DNA from: Pythium myriotylum
Taxonomy: Eukaryota > Oomycota > Peronosporomycetes > Pythiales > Pythiaceae
DNA: 64,000 nt
Direction of reading: 5' to 3'
Assembly (NCBI GenBank): GCA_023091665.1
Contig: JALJCQ010000030.1
Span: 3,102,501 to 3,166,500 of the forward strand
The notes beneath the pieces were generated by a model. The model saw only the letters and a program-made list of their open reading frames with translations, made no database searches and had not been told where the DNA came from. A program made the position numbers and the translations under genes. Below, one piece after another: positions 1-10,003 of the stretch. The stretch's first letter is position 1; each line of letters starts with the position of its first letter.

Positions 1-2541
1 ACTTTGCTGACTCAGCTTGCAGGACTCCAGGAGCGCTTCGAAGCTGAGATTGGTGGAACAAAGAACGATTTGGCGAAGCTGTTTGATGAGAAGTTAAGGA
101 ATGTCTCCGACATGATGAGTCGTAAGGTGGCAGCACTGGAAGAACAGTTGCGACGTCAAGAGCGAGACGAACGAAACAAAGATAACCGTCCTCATCCAAA
201 CTCCCTCCAGCTGCAAGAAGACATGCAGAAGATGATGCATCGGGTCTCTGAACTTGAGCGCGAGAGTGACCGTCTGCGTGCGGACAACCAACAGCTCATA
301 GCAATGCTTGATTCAACGCGAAAACAGTCAGAGGGGTTTGACGATCGGATCAGGCAAATGTCGCATGACATTGACAGGCAAGCCCACACTCTGCGATCAC
401 TTCCACCTCCTCACATGCTTCATCACAATTCACCGCCGCTACCATCGCATCCGCCGCCGCCGCTACCCCCTCCGGTGAATCTCGGTCCACTCGAGCAGAA
501 GCTGCATTTCTTAATGAAGGACTTTCAGTTGATGGCGGAAGACTTTTCACGTTGGAAGAGCCACGCTGAAGCCCAACATCACTCGTTGCGGCAAGAAGTG
601 GTGGTACGAGTGGATGACGTTCGAAAGGCCATTTTCATTGCTCTCAACGATGACTCACGGAACCATGCTTTCGAGAACCGCCGATGTAAGGACGCTTTGT
701 TCGAGTTGAGAGGAGATTTGACCGACTTGCGAAAGAACGTCGGGTTCGTGCACCACGAACTGAAGCAAGAGCTCGCAGAGTTGTCGCGGCACGGCCCGCC
801 AATACGCCATTTGCGCACCCCTGAGTCAGAGAGATCTTTCCGACGATATGAACGTGACCTTACACCGCCACGTAGCCAGTCCATGTTCAGAACATTGGAT
901 ATGGAGGAAACGTACTATGGTGCTGGTTCTAGGCGCGGCCAAGAACGAACTCGTAGTCGAAGCCGCAGTCGGAGCCGGAGTCGGAGCCCGCCCAACTACT
1001 TTGGACCAAGCCGCAGCAGGAGTCGCAGCCCGCGTGGTGGGCGAAGACCCCCGCCAGCGTCAACTGAGATGCTGTATCGTCCACTGAATCGCGAGCCTAG
1101 TTTCGGCTCTCTTCAGCCTGGTCGGGGGCATCCAGCCAATCCCTCGAGTACGCCACCTTCGACCCCACCAAGGCGTCCATTCCCACGGATGACCCGCCGC
1201 CCCGCAAGATCTCACGAGGTTATTGTGATTGAAGATGGGGAAGAAGAAGGCGAGCAAACAGAATGCATACAGGATGACATTCGGCCTCAAGATGCACCTC
1301 ACATGGCTCCCCCAGACCGCGTTTTGGATGAGGCCGAGGATCAAACGAGCGCTGAGTCCGATGAACTAGCAGAAGAGTCGACACCTGCTGCAGCTGTGAC
1401 TACAAGTGCCGAAATCGACGCCAAACTTGCTGATCTGCGAGTAGGGGCGACGCTTATGCTATGTTATTGCGGGGTGCCGACGATCGACATGATTTGGAAT
1501 CGTTTTCTTCGTTCGCTACCTGAAAGTGATTGTGTTGATGCTGCAGAGTTGTTGCGTTTCAATACACGATACCCAGCACTAGCAGCTTTACCGTCTCTCC
1601 TCGTACAGTTCGTGGCCAAGGCAGCGCTATTCAGAATTGGAGGCCCGGCTGAGTCGACTGACGAGACTGATGGTGACACCAACTCTTCTTTGGAGCTGTG
1701 TGAAACTGACTTAGTGATCGATGAGTTCGCGGCGATGCTATGTACGGTTCGCAACAAGTGGAACAAAAGTGTTTTTGAGTTTTTGTCGGAAGAAATGAAA
1801 CGACTCCCGCAAGAGGACCAGACGGAGTCGGCGGTGACACTACGTTATCCCCCGGTTGCATCAAAAGAATCGATGACCAGCGTCGACGTTTTGGAGAAGT
1901 ATGATAAGTGGGCACAGGAACAATCGAAGATGCTTGCACGCTTAGTTCGGTATCTCAAGAAGCAGACGAGGAATGAATTGGACGAGACGTGGCAAGTGAT
2001 CGACAAAATTCGCGCGTCGCCGAATGTGTTCGTGTTTCTGTCGCTGTTCGACATTGCGAGTGTAGGTGGTGGAGTCTCTCTCCAAGCTCGCTTTCAGATC
2101 AGCTCATTCGGGAAAAAAACGATTGCCGAGCTGTGGGAGACTTCGATTAACAAGCTGCCTCCGGGGTTCGTAATCGAATGCTCCTGGCTGGATGATATGA
2201 TCTCTCCACCCAAGAAGATTCCGGTTGTCGGATTCGCTCAAGTTCTGTCGTCAATTCTCCTACAATGGTCTGCGTGTTGTCGTCCGCAACACACGCCTGG
2301 AAAGATTGGCGAGATCATAGCTCAAAGCACCCACAAGCTCGTTGAAATGATTCGTGTCGAAGGAAAACCTTTGTCGGTGTTCGATTCGGGTGCACACCCA
2401 CTGGTTGAACTGGGAGCCGACTCAAAACCAGTCGAGCTGGAGATCACTGGCTTTGACTGGGTATCTCTGCTAGACCTCGAGTGCTTTGCCGATGTTGTTC
2501 GTCAGATCGTGAAGGTTTCTGTGGCTTCTACAGAAAGGTGA
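1..2541 (+). CDS. Coiled-coil / RS-rich protein of unknown function (5' partial)
   Basis: The frame is open from the first base of the window, so the true start lies upstream; about 846 codons are visible. The N-terminal 130 residues are charged and heptad-like (coiled coil). A proline/histidine stretch follows at about residues 133-157, then a second coiled coil at about 160-265. Around residues 310-345 there is an arginine-serine dipeptide region (RSRSRSRSRSRSPP and RSRSRSPRGG). A Pro-rich linker and an acidic block follow, and the last roughly 370 residues look like a helical folded domain. RS dipeptides are typical of nuclear splicing-associated proteins, but no RRM or other RNA-binding fold is visible here, so nuclear function is only a guess. 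I do not recognise the family. Confidence 0.75.
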   Translation, partial: TLLTQLAGLQERFEAEIGGTKNDLAKLFDEKLRNVSDMMSRKVAALEEQLRRQERDERNKDNRPHPNSLQLQEDMQKMMHRVSELERESDRLRADNQQLIAMLDSTRKQSEGFDDRIRQMSHDIDRQAHTLRSLPPPHMLHHNSPPLPSHPPPPLPPPVNLGPLEQKLHFLMKDFQLMAEDFSRWKSHAEAQHHSLRQEVVVRVDDVRKAIFIALNDDSRNHAFENRRCKDALFELRGDLTDLRKNVGFVHHELKQELAELSRHGPPIRHLRTPESERSFRRYERDLTPPRSQSMFRTLDMEETYYGAGSRRGQERTRSRSRSRSRSRSPPNYFGPSRSRSRSPRGGRRPPPASTEMLYRPLNREPSFGSLQPGRGHPANPSSTPPSTPPRRPFPRMTRRPARSHEVIVIEDGEEEGEQTECIQDDIRPQDAPHMAPPDRVLDEAEDQTSAESDELAEESTPAAAVTTSAEIDAKLADLRVGATLMLCYCGVPTIDMIWNRFLRSLPESDCVDAAELLRFNTRYPALAALPSLLVQFVAKAALFRIGGPAESTDETDGDTNSSLELCETDLVIDEFAAMLCTVRNKWNKSVFEFLSEEMKRLPQEDQTESAVTLRYPPVASKESMTSVDVLEKYDKWAQEQSKMLARLVRYLKKQTRNELDETWQVIDKIRASPNVFVFLSLFDIASVGGGVSLQARFQISSFGKKTIAELWETSINKLPPGFVIECSWLDDMISPPKKIPVVGFAQVLSSILLQWSACCRPQHTPGKIGEIIAQSTHKLVEMIRVEGKPLSVFDSGAHPLVELGADSKPVELEITGFDWVSLLDLECFADVVRQIVKVSVASTER

Positions 2542-3310
2542 TTGTGAGTACTAAGGTTAATACGAAATGCCGGTGTTTATTCGGAAAGCCAGAACACAAA
2601 ACGAGGAGGTCCGGTCAGTTCTCTCGTTCACTGCAGTGTAAGCCGGAAATTGCGCATAGCGCCAACACGAGCTCAAGTTACGTGTAAAGGAAGCTTCTCG
2701 CGGAGGAAAGAGCATACACCAATTGGAATCCCATCCTCGAAGCCAGGTCGAGACGAAGCAAACGCAAAGATCTCAAGAAATGTCTGCGGTATCAGAAGAT
2801 ACGCTGGATACGCTGACCGCACTCGAGGGAGCGTTCGTCGCTCCGAGGCCTCTGTCGTGGGTGAGATATATCTCCTAGTCTCATGTCGAACTTACTGATC
2901 CGCGAACTTAACACAAGGATACTCTTCACCGACCACCAAGATGCCTCACCATCATGGGTCCCGACCACCCCCATGACGCGAGCACTCGCCGCTGAAAGTG
3001 CATCTGTACGGCCTCTAGACACATCCTCTGTGTATGAATCGGCTCGGGTTACATCCTCTGGTCGCGAATGTATTCCATACTGGAGGTATCGATCCGACTC
3101 GATAGTAGTCACCTCCCATCAATCAATCAAAAGATCGGTGTCGCATGGCCAAGTTCTTCTCAGTCTGGATTTGATCCCCACCAAGCTCAGGCGACCAAAA
3201 CAACATCGCATCGCATCGCTTGCGAGAGACGCACTGCCGACAGCAAGCAGCACCGCGAGAGCAACAGAACCAACAACAACAAGAAGAACAAGAACAAGAA
3301 CAGCAGCAGC
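2542..3310. other. Intergenic region, no gene seen
   Basis: Between two plus-strand genes. Short open frames occur but none has convincing composition. The last 50 bases before position 3311 are a CAA/AAG-rich imperfect triplet tract, which fits a 5' leader better than coding sequence. Confidence 0.5.
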
Positions 3311-4756
3311 ATGACGACGCGCATGACGATCGAAGAACTGGCCACGAGGCCGCCGAGGCCAACGCCAACGCGCGTGGCACCACGACCACTGCGTCCGGTG
3401 CCGCCGGTCAGGCCCATGACGGCGAGCGAGTATCAGACGGCCGTGACGCGCATGGCGTTCCAGGCGGCATGCGTCGTGAACCGAACGCGCAAGGCGAGCG
3501 CGGCGTTCGCGCAGCCGCAAGTGGCCGAGATGCACGCGCTGCTGGCGCACCACATGAACGTTTTGTGCGTGGAGCTGCTGAACGCGGCCAAGTGGATCGC
3601 GCGCAACGAGGCGGAGCTCACGATGCGCTCGAACGAGATCGCGCACCTGCAGGCGGCGGCGGAGGCCGCTGCGTGGGACACGGACGAGGAGGAGGAGTAC
3701 TACTGCTACGAAGAGGAGGAAAAGGAGGAGGAGAAAGAAGAGGAGGCGTCGATTGACTTGAATGGAGAGCAGAGCAACGATACGGTGGATGACGACAGCA
3801 CTCGCGAAGTGTCAGCGATGGAGCAGCAGGGATGGCGCCAGACGCCTAAAGAGGAAACTCCCCGTGAGTTTGCAGCGCCCATTGAGGTGCGCGACGCCAC
3901 GGCGTCGGAGGAGGACAAGAGCGGCCTGCTCATGCCGTGCGAGGCTGAGAAGACCGCCGAGTTTGGCTGCGAATCAGAGGCAGCCGAACAAGAAGACGAA
4001 CAAGAAGGCGGAAAAGACGACGCCAAGATCGACGTGGGCGTTGGCGTAGATGGCCAGGACTTTGCGAGCTGTGTCTCTGTCTCGGAAGAGAAAACGAACG
4101 CATTGGCGCCGCTGGTGCGCGCGCCTGAATCGGAGAGCGAGACCGAGAATGACAGCGAGAGCAATAGCGAGTGCCGTTCCGAGTTTGAGGGCGCTACAGC
4201 GTCTTGCGGTGAGGCAGGAACGGCGCCTGTCTCAGCTGTAGTTGTATTGGCTTCGTGTGAAGACGCTGGCACGGCGACCGAGATAGAGACAGGCGCAGAG
4301 ACTACAGCATCTGCGTCGACACGCGGATCTCCAGCCACGCACGAGGAGCCGCGAGTGTCGCGCATTGTCGCGCCGAAGATCTTGCCTCTTCGGGGCGTGC
4401 GTCGTCCGTTGGGCACGTTGGCCCGCGCGAAGACCAAGAGCGCGACAGGCGCTCCGGCGATGACTGCTAGATTTGGATGGAAGCATCCAGTCGTCGTGGA
4501 AGCCGTCCGCGCTCCGGCAGTCGTTCACGTCACGCGCTTTGATCCAGTCGCTGAAGCTTTGCCTGCCGTGAAGAAACAAGAAAGGCCGACTCTGGTTGTG
4601 GATTCTGCACATTTAGTTGCGCCACCGCGCACGACAAAGAAGAAAGTAGTAGTAGCGGGAGCGGAGGCGACGACGACAACGACGACGACGAAGATCCACA
4701 GCAAGAAGCCATCGACGAAGGCTGCTGCGGCCGCTCAGCCGGCGCGCTGGCGGTGA
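3311..4756 (+). CDS. Acidic low-complexity protein, unknown function
   Basis: 481 residues if translation begins at the ATG at 3311 (MTTRMTIEELATRP). An in-frame upstream ATG at 3068 would add 81 residues of CAA/AAG-derived low-complexity sequence, and I regard that as leader. Residues about 30-125 are the only part that looks folded: a helical region rich in Ala, His and Leu. A run of Glu/Asp follows (DEEEEYYCYEEEEKEEEKEEE is the core), then a long Ser/Glu/Ala-rich disordered region, and finally a basic Thr/Lys/Ala tail with seven consecutive Thr. There are no catalytic motifs, signal peptide or membrane segments. It converges on the DMT transporter at 5332. Unrecognised. Confidence 0.65.
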   Translation: MTTRMTIEELATRPPRPTPTRVAPRPLRPVPPVRPMTASEYQTAVTRMAFQAACVVNRTRKASAAFAQPQVAEMHALLAHHMNVLCVELLNAAKWIARNEAELTMRSNEIAHLQAAAEAAAWDTDEEEEYYCYEEEEKEEEKEEEASIDLNGEQSNDTVDDDSTREVSAMEQQGWRQTPKEETPREFAAPIEVRDATASEEDKSGLLMPCEAEKTAEFGCESEAAEQEDEQEGGKDDAKIDVGVGVDGQDFASCVSVSEEKTNALAPLVRAPESESETENDSESNSECRSEFEGATASCGEAGTAPVSAVVVLASCEDAGTATEIETGAETTASASTRGSPATHEEPRVSRIVAPKILPLRGVRRPLGTLARAKTKSATGAPAMTARFGWKHPVVVEAVRAPAVVHVTRFDPVAEALPAVKKQERPTLVVDSAHLVAPPRTTKKKVVVAGAEATTTTTTTKIHSKKPSTKAAAAAQPARWR

Positions 4757-5331
4757 TCGTGAAGCGCGCGCTGATCGACCTCGACCATCCGTCGACCATC
4801 GTTCTAGCACCAAGGAAGGCGGCAGGCACTGAGTGCCTCGAGCTTCCCCTGACAGGGCCTGCCGCCAAGACCAAGCTGATGCACGAACGAGGTCGATGAG
4901 GCGAGGCGAGCGGCGGACGCGGCAAACCCATGGGGTTGGTGTTGGCGTTGGCGTTGGCGTTGGCGGGCGATATGCTCAGAGTCAGGCTCCTTTGTGAGAA
5001 GACCGGAGGCGTGTCCCTGCCGCGCGGACGCAGACGCATAGATGAAGAGCGCTATGGATGTGTAGATGGAAGCATGAGTCTAGTTGAGTGAGTATAGTTG
5101 GCAGAGTAATAAATTCGTTGCGAGAAATCTGTGCTTTCCTCCCCAATATTTCGTGCGCTCTGGTCTGGCGTGCTCTGCTTGCCATGAAAAACGAATGAAC
5201 GAATGAAATCAATTCGTGTACGCCTTCGAGCTTAATAGTAATGGGCGCCGCAAACACACAAAGCCGACGCACACCCGCACATAAATCGAAGAGCAATTTC
5301 ATTCGAATACGTTCTCTATCGTGGAGATAAA
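4757..5331. other. Convergent intergenic region with a 6-bp tandem repeat
   Basis: The space between the 3' ends of the acidic-protein gene and DMT copy 1. It holds five tandem copies of GTTGGY at 4935-4964. I see no gene or clear terminator. Confidence 0.5.
4935..4964. repeat. GTTGGY hexamer, five tandem copies
   Basis: One GTTGGT followed by four GTTGGC in the intergenic region between the acidic-protein gene and DMT copy 1. Confidence 0.9.
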
Positions 5332-6738
5332 TCAGAGCGAGGTGAGCCGACTCGCACGACTGGAATGCATCGGTTCTTCTTCCGGCTGCCAAGCGTTATC
5401 GTCAACTTCTGCCTCAGGACTCGGTTTGGACGCGTACTCCAGCAGACCGAAGCCGCCCATGACCAACACGGAACCGAAGATACATTCGGATGAGAACTTT
5501 GTCTGGTGGAGAACGACGTCGAGTAAGCCCGAGAGCGGGATCGTGAGCATACAGCCGACACTGGTCTCGAGTGGGGAAGTCCAGCACAGTGACAACGGCA
5601 TGCATACGTTGAAGACGACCGCAAGCGAGCCGCTGAAGAATAGAAGCGCCAGTCCGTCTGTGCTGGTTGGCCAGCCCAGCGGCTCGCACAAAGTGTCGAA
5701 AGGCGAGTACGCTAGCGCAAGGCTGCCCATGATCCAGATTGGGATGGTCAAGAGCCCAGACAAACCGGTGAGGATGAGAACCGTCGCCGTATCTGTGATC
5801 TCGGTCCCGAGAATGGCCTTGAACGCGACCTCGTAGCCACCATACAGCGCCGCCGAGACCACGACCAGTACGCCAGCGAGGAAACTCTCGCTCTTGAGCG
5901 CGGCCAGATCGAGGCGGTTGGCCGAGTCCTGGTACATGAGGATCATCGTCACACCAGCAAACGCGATGATGACACCGTAGATTTTGCGGATCGAGATGCG
6001 CTCGCCCAGGAAGCAGATCGAGAAGCAGTAGACGAAGAGCGGCGAGCAGTTGAAGATGGCCGTGCCGGCCGCGACGCTCACGCCCGTGAGCGCGGCATAC
6101 CAGAAGTAGTCTGCGGCGCAGTAGAAGACGCTGAGGAAGAGCGCGATGCGGACAAGCTGGTCCAGAGGCAGCACGCTGTGTCGTTGGAGCACGGAAGGGA
6201 CATCGATCCACGACGTCTCGAAGCGATCTCGCGTCGAGCCAAAAAGCTTGTAGAACAGGAAGACGAGTGGCAAGAGCACGGCCTTTGAAGTGGGTTAAGT
6301 GCTATCAAGTAAGACCGAATATCGAAGGCGAGTGAAGACAGAACATCTCGTACCGTTGCCGTGTGATTGAAGCACACGATGAAGAAGGGCTTGCTGAACT
6401 GGATCTTCTCCTGAGAGGCCCCCAAAAAAACGAACGGGTCAATCAACACAGTGCTCGCGCCAATGAACGAGAACCAAACTCCCAGCGCACCTGCAGCGCC
6501 TGCGACGCCTCGGCCTGCAGCACCCACGACCAGATGAGACCTACAAATCCACGGTCAGTCCCTCCTCGACGCTCCAATCTCCCCGCGCTCGGCTCGTGGG
6601 CATACCGCAGAGCGCCAGCAGCCCAGCGGCCTTGACCGTGAGCCACGCGCGCGGCCGGCGGGTCTGCGCGTGGGAGAGCGGCAGCAGCGGCGCGTCGGCC
6701 GCGTGCTTGGCCGGCGTCGCGCGCTCGCCTCCCGCCAT
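5332..6738 (-). CDS. DMT-superfamily transporter, SLC35F-like (tandem copy 1)
   Basis: A multi-pass membrane carrier of the drug/metabolite transporter superfamily, closest in style to SLC35F proteins; the substrate is unknown. My four-exon model is 6606-6738, 6491-6540, 6354-6410 and 5332-6282, giving 396 residues. Exon phases join cleanly with GT..AG introns of 65, 80 and 71 bp. The product has about ten hydrophobic segments. Landmarks are EASQALQ, the short exon ending FFIVCFNHTAT, ADYFWYAALTGVSVAAG, and NCSPLFVYCFSICFLGER at the end of the first half. The C-terminal tail is polar and acidic, hence probably cytosolic. It is one of three same-strand paralogues with identical splice positions. 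Family identification is from hydrophobicity and these motifs. The start codon (MAGGERATPAK) fits the short N-termini of the other copies. Confidence 0.8.
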
Positions 6739-6882
6739 TCTTCGTGCTTGTCACTGCGCCGGCATCCAGCCAGCAAGGCCAACACTTTCGAGGCGAGAAA
6801 GTACATCACTTTGGCGAGATACTGTACACTAGTGATTCCTAAATTTTGCAAAAAGGTATTACTACTCACTCCATGAGGGTGG

Positions 6883-8310
6883 CTAGTAGCTGCCTACCTC
6901 TCGGGTGTCCTTCAGCAGGCCCACGGTCTCCTCTTCACGTGGCTTTCGCGGCGCGCTCTCGACTTCGCCGGATCTCGACGGTGGGAACTCGAGAATCCCG
7001 AAGCCCAACAACACGAGCAGCGAGCCCAAGATGCACTGGGACGAGAAGTGCGTGTGGTGGAAGACGACGTCCCAGACCCCAGCGAACGGCACGACGAGCA
7101 TGCCGCCGACGCTTGTCTCCAGTGGCGTCGTCCAGCAGAGCACGAGAGGCATGCTTACGTTGACTAGGACAGCCAGCGAGCCGCTGACGAAGAGCAGAAT
7201 CACGCCTTCGCTTGTCTCGGGCAACGCGAACGGCTCGTACAAGGACGGGAACGGGCTGTGCGCGACGGCGACGCTGCCGACGATCCACAAGGGGATCGTG
7301 AATACTCCCGATAAGCCAGTGAGAAGCAAGATGGTCGTCGTGTCGGTCAGTTCGGCGCCGAGTGCGAACTTGAAGGCGACCTGGTACGCGGCATAAAACA
7401 CGGACGACACGACCACGAGCAACCCGGCGACGACGCTATGATCCTCGACGGTCTTCAGGTCAAAGTCCCTCGTCGCGTCTTGGTTCAACACAATAAACGT
7501 GACACCAGCAAACGCGACCAGCACACCGCAGACCTTGCGGCAGGCAACGCCTTCGCCGAGCAGACAGATCGAGAAGCAGTACACGAACAACGGGGAGCAG
7601 TTGGAGATGGCGTTCGCGGCTGTGACGCTCACGCCCGTGAGTGCCGCATACCACAAGTAGTCAGCGAACAATGAGAAAACGCTGAAGCAGAAGGCGAACG
7701 ACACGAGCTTGTCCGCGGGCAGAACGCTGCGGCGATGGATGACCGCACGGAAGTTGAGCCAGGACACGTCCGAAGACTCGCCGAGCATCTTGAAGTATAC
7801 TGAGACGAGCGGGATGAGTACCCACTAGGATTCCAAAAAGAACGGCCCATGAGATTGTAGTAGTAGATCCAGAAATGGCGAGCTCTTCTCCATTACCGCG
7901 AGCGAGTGGTTGAAGCATGTGATGAAGAAGGGTTTGTTGAACCGGCCTTTTTCCTAATGATCACCTCGCATCAGACCCATCACCACTGCTCACGCCACTC
8001 GAGCGCTCACACCTGCAGCGCCTGGGAGGCTTCCGACTGGGCCACGCTGCCCCACACCATGCCTTGCGGTCAACGCACAACGCGCGTCAGCACTGCAGAG
8101 GAGACCGTCACGGGCACAAGTCGCCGAACCAGCGAGCGCGAGCAGGATGGCGACTGTCGAGACGGCGCGCTTGCAGTCCGCGGCGACGACTCCGCTGGGC
8201 ACCAGCAGCGGCGCTTCGAGGTCGAGTCGCTTCTCGCTCGACGGCGCCAGCGGTGCTGCAACGCTCGTCGCGGCGGTCATTTCTGAGCGAGGAGATCTTT
8301 CTTTCTTCAA
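6883..8310 (-). CDS. DMT-superfamily transporter, SLC35F-like (tandem copy 2)
   Basis: The middle of three tandem carriers. Exons are 8130-8310, 8013-8062, 7897-7953 and 6883-7824; exons 2 and 3 are exactly the lengths (50 and 57 nt) seen in copies 1 and 3. This gives 409 residues from the ATG at 8310, or 399 from the ATG at 8280 (MTAATSVAAPL); both are plausible. The first intron uses the weak donor GTTCGG, accepted because the same position is spliced in the paralogues. Diagnostic segments are EASQALQ, FFITCFNHSLA, ADYLWYAALTGVSVTAAN and NCSPLFVYCFSICLLGEG. The membrane core resembles copies 1 and 3, while the N- and C-terminal tails differ, as usual for paralogues of this kind. Substrate unknown. 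Confidence 0.78.
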
Positions 8311-8337
8311 GTCTCACGTAGCAAATGAAGTCGATCG

Positions 8338-8352
8338 GATTGGTCATTAATC
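8338..8352. promoter_or_regulatory. CCAAT-type box upstream of DMT copy 2
   Basis: GATTGGTCATTAATC lies 28 bp beyond the outer candidate start of DMT copy 2. Read on that gene's strand it is a CCAATC box. The same ATTGG(T/C) core recurs at other gene starts in this window. Inferred from sequence similarity only. Confidence 0.35.
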
Positions 8353-8413
8353 AAGATTATCAGTTGGGATTGGATAAAAGGCAGTGTGGTGGTTCGATCT
8401 TTCCGAGTTGCGA

Positions 8414-9813
8414 TCACGCAGCGGGCTGCATCACGTACACGTGGGCATGGCTCTTTGGCTTGGTCGTCGACTCGGCGTCGGTCTTCTTCTGCGGCGAGTA
8501 CTCGAGCACGCCAAAGCCCAAGAGCACCAGCATTGAGCCGAGCACGCACTCGTTCGAGAAAAGTGTGTGGTGGACCACGACATCCCAGACTCCTGACAGC
8601 GGTACCACGAGCATCCTGGCCACGCTCGTCTCGAGAGGTGATGTCCAGCACAACAGCAGAGGCGTGCACACGTTGGTGAGCACGGCCAGCGACCCACTGA
8701 GGAAAAGAAGCCACACGGCTTCGCCCGTCTCCGGCCAGCTGAATGGCTCATGGAGCGAGGCGATGGGGCTGTGTGCGAGAAGAATACCGCCAATGATCCA
8801 CAGAGGAATCGTGAGCACGCCCGAAAGCCCCGTGATGATGAGCACAGTCGCCGTGTCCGTCAGCTCACCGAGAATGTACTTGAACGCGACGTCGTACGCA
8901 GCACAGAGCGCCGAAGAAACGACGATGAGCAGGCCGGCCACCACGCTCTGGTTCTTCAGAGTCGAGACGTCAAAGTTCTGGAAAAGCAGCACGAGCGTGA
9001 CTCCAATGAACGCCAAGAGCACTCCACCGACTTTCTTGAGCGTCACCCGCTCGCGCAAGAAGCAGATGGAGAAGCAATAGACGAAGAGCGGCGTGCTGTT
9101 GCCCACTGCAGTCGCAACCGTGACGCTCACGCCTGGCAGCGCCGCGTACCAAAAGTAGTCAACAAAGAGGAAGAACACACTGAAGAACCCCGCGACCGAC
9201 AGCAGCCTGTGCGCCGGCAGCACGCTGTGGCGGCGGAGTGTGGCCATGGGATCGAGCCAAGACGCTTCGTATTTGTCGGTCTTGGTCCCGAAGAGCTTGA
9301 AGTACGCAAACGTGAGTGGAACTAGCAAGCCCTATGCGAGAGCAAAGAGAAGATCAGATCCGCCGCTAGTGCCGAGCAGCGTTTCGCGTACGCACCGTGA
9401 GCGTGTGGTTGAAGCACACGATGAAAAAGGGCTTGTTGAACTGTCCGCGTTGCTGAAAAAGATCCATTGGTTCAGTTGACGACTGGCAAAATCCAGTTCA
9501 CCTCCAAGTCTCACCTGAAGCGCCTGGGACGCCTCCGACTGCGCCACTGTCGCCCACACCATCCCTAATAACCGAGCGTACCGACCAACGCACCATCGGC
9601 CTCTCTGTCAGTAGTGGCCCACTCGTCCCATCAGCGAAATCGCTTACCAGTGAGCGCGAGAAGGATCGCGAGCTTGAGCCGCCCACGCGTGTCGCTCTTG
9701 GCCGGCGCGAGTCGTGGCGACAGCAGCGCGCTCTCGAGATCCACGTCCACGAGCTTGGCGGCCTGTCGCTGCACGGGCCTCAATGCTGGTCGCACGGCGA
9801 CGGGAGACGCCAT
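8414..9813 (-). CDS. DMT-superfamily transporter, SLC35F-like (tandem copy 3)
   Basis: The third carrier in the array and the best-defined gene model. Exons are 9648-9813, 9515-9564, 9396-9452 and 8414-9331; introns begin GTAAGC, GTGAGA and GTGCGT; the product has 396 residues starting MASPVAVRPAL. It shares EASQALQ, NKPFFIVCFNHTLT, VDYFWYAALPGVSV and NSTPLFVYCFSICFLRER with the others. In all three genes phase-1 intron 1 is followed by a 50-nt exon and a 57-nt exon, so the gene was duplicated after its introns were in place. It is divergent from the OB-fold gene at 10004, with 190 bp between start codons that must hold both promoters. Transported substrate unknown. Confidence 0.8.
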
Positions 9814-9966
9814 GGTGTCTGTCGGAGACCTCCAACGGCGGAAAGAAAACTGGCGCGAGTCTGGCGTTTCGGTGTCCCGTGGATCTTTGGCGTGTAGACT
9901 TTTGACCATGCTTTTCGACCCCCCAAAACTATTCGACTTCTATTTTCGGTCATTTCCATAAATAAA

Positions 9967-9978
9967 TACCACCAATCG
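9967..9978. promoter_or_regulatory. CCAAT box in the DMT copy 3 / OB-fold divergent promoter
   Basis: TACCACCAATCG. The identical 12-mer occurs at 26714-26725 upstream of ARPC3, which makes chance less likely. CCAAT boxes are classical NF-Y targets in eukaryotes; function here is inferred. Confidence 0.4.
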
Positions 9979-10003
9979 AAGCCATGGTTCATCCTCGACG
10001 ACA

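Noticed and set aside
3068..3310. Upstream in-frame extension of the acidic-protein gene
   Set aside because: It translates a CAA/AAG triplet tract and ordinary intergenic sequence; the downstream ATG has a better context.
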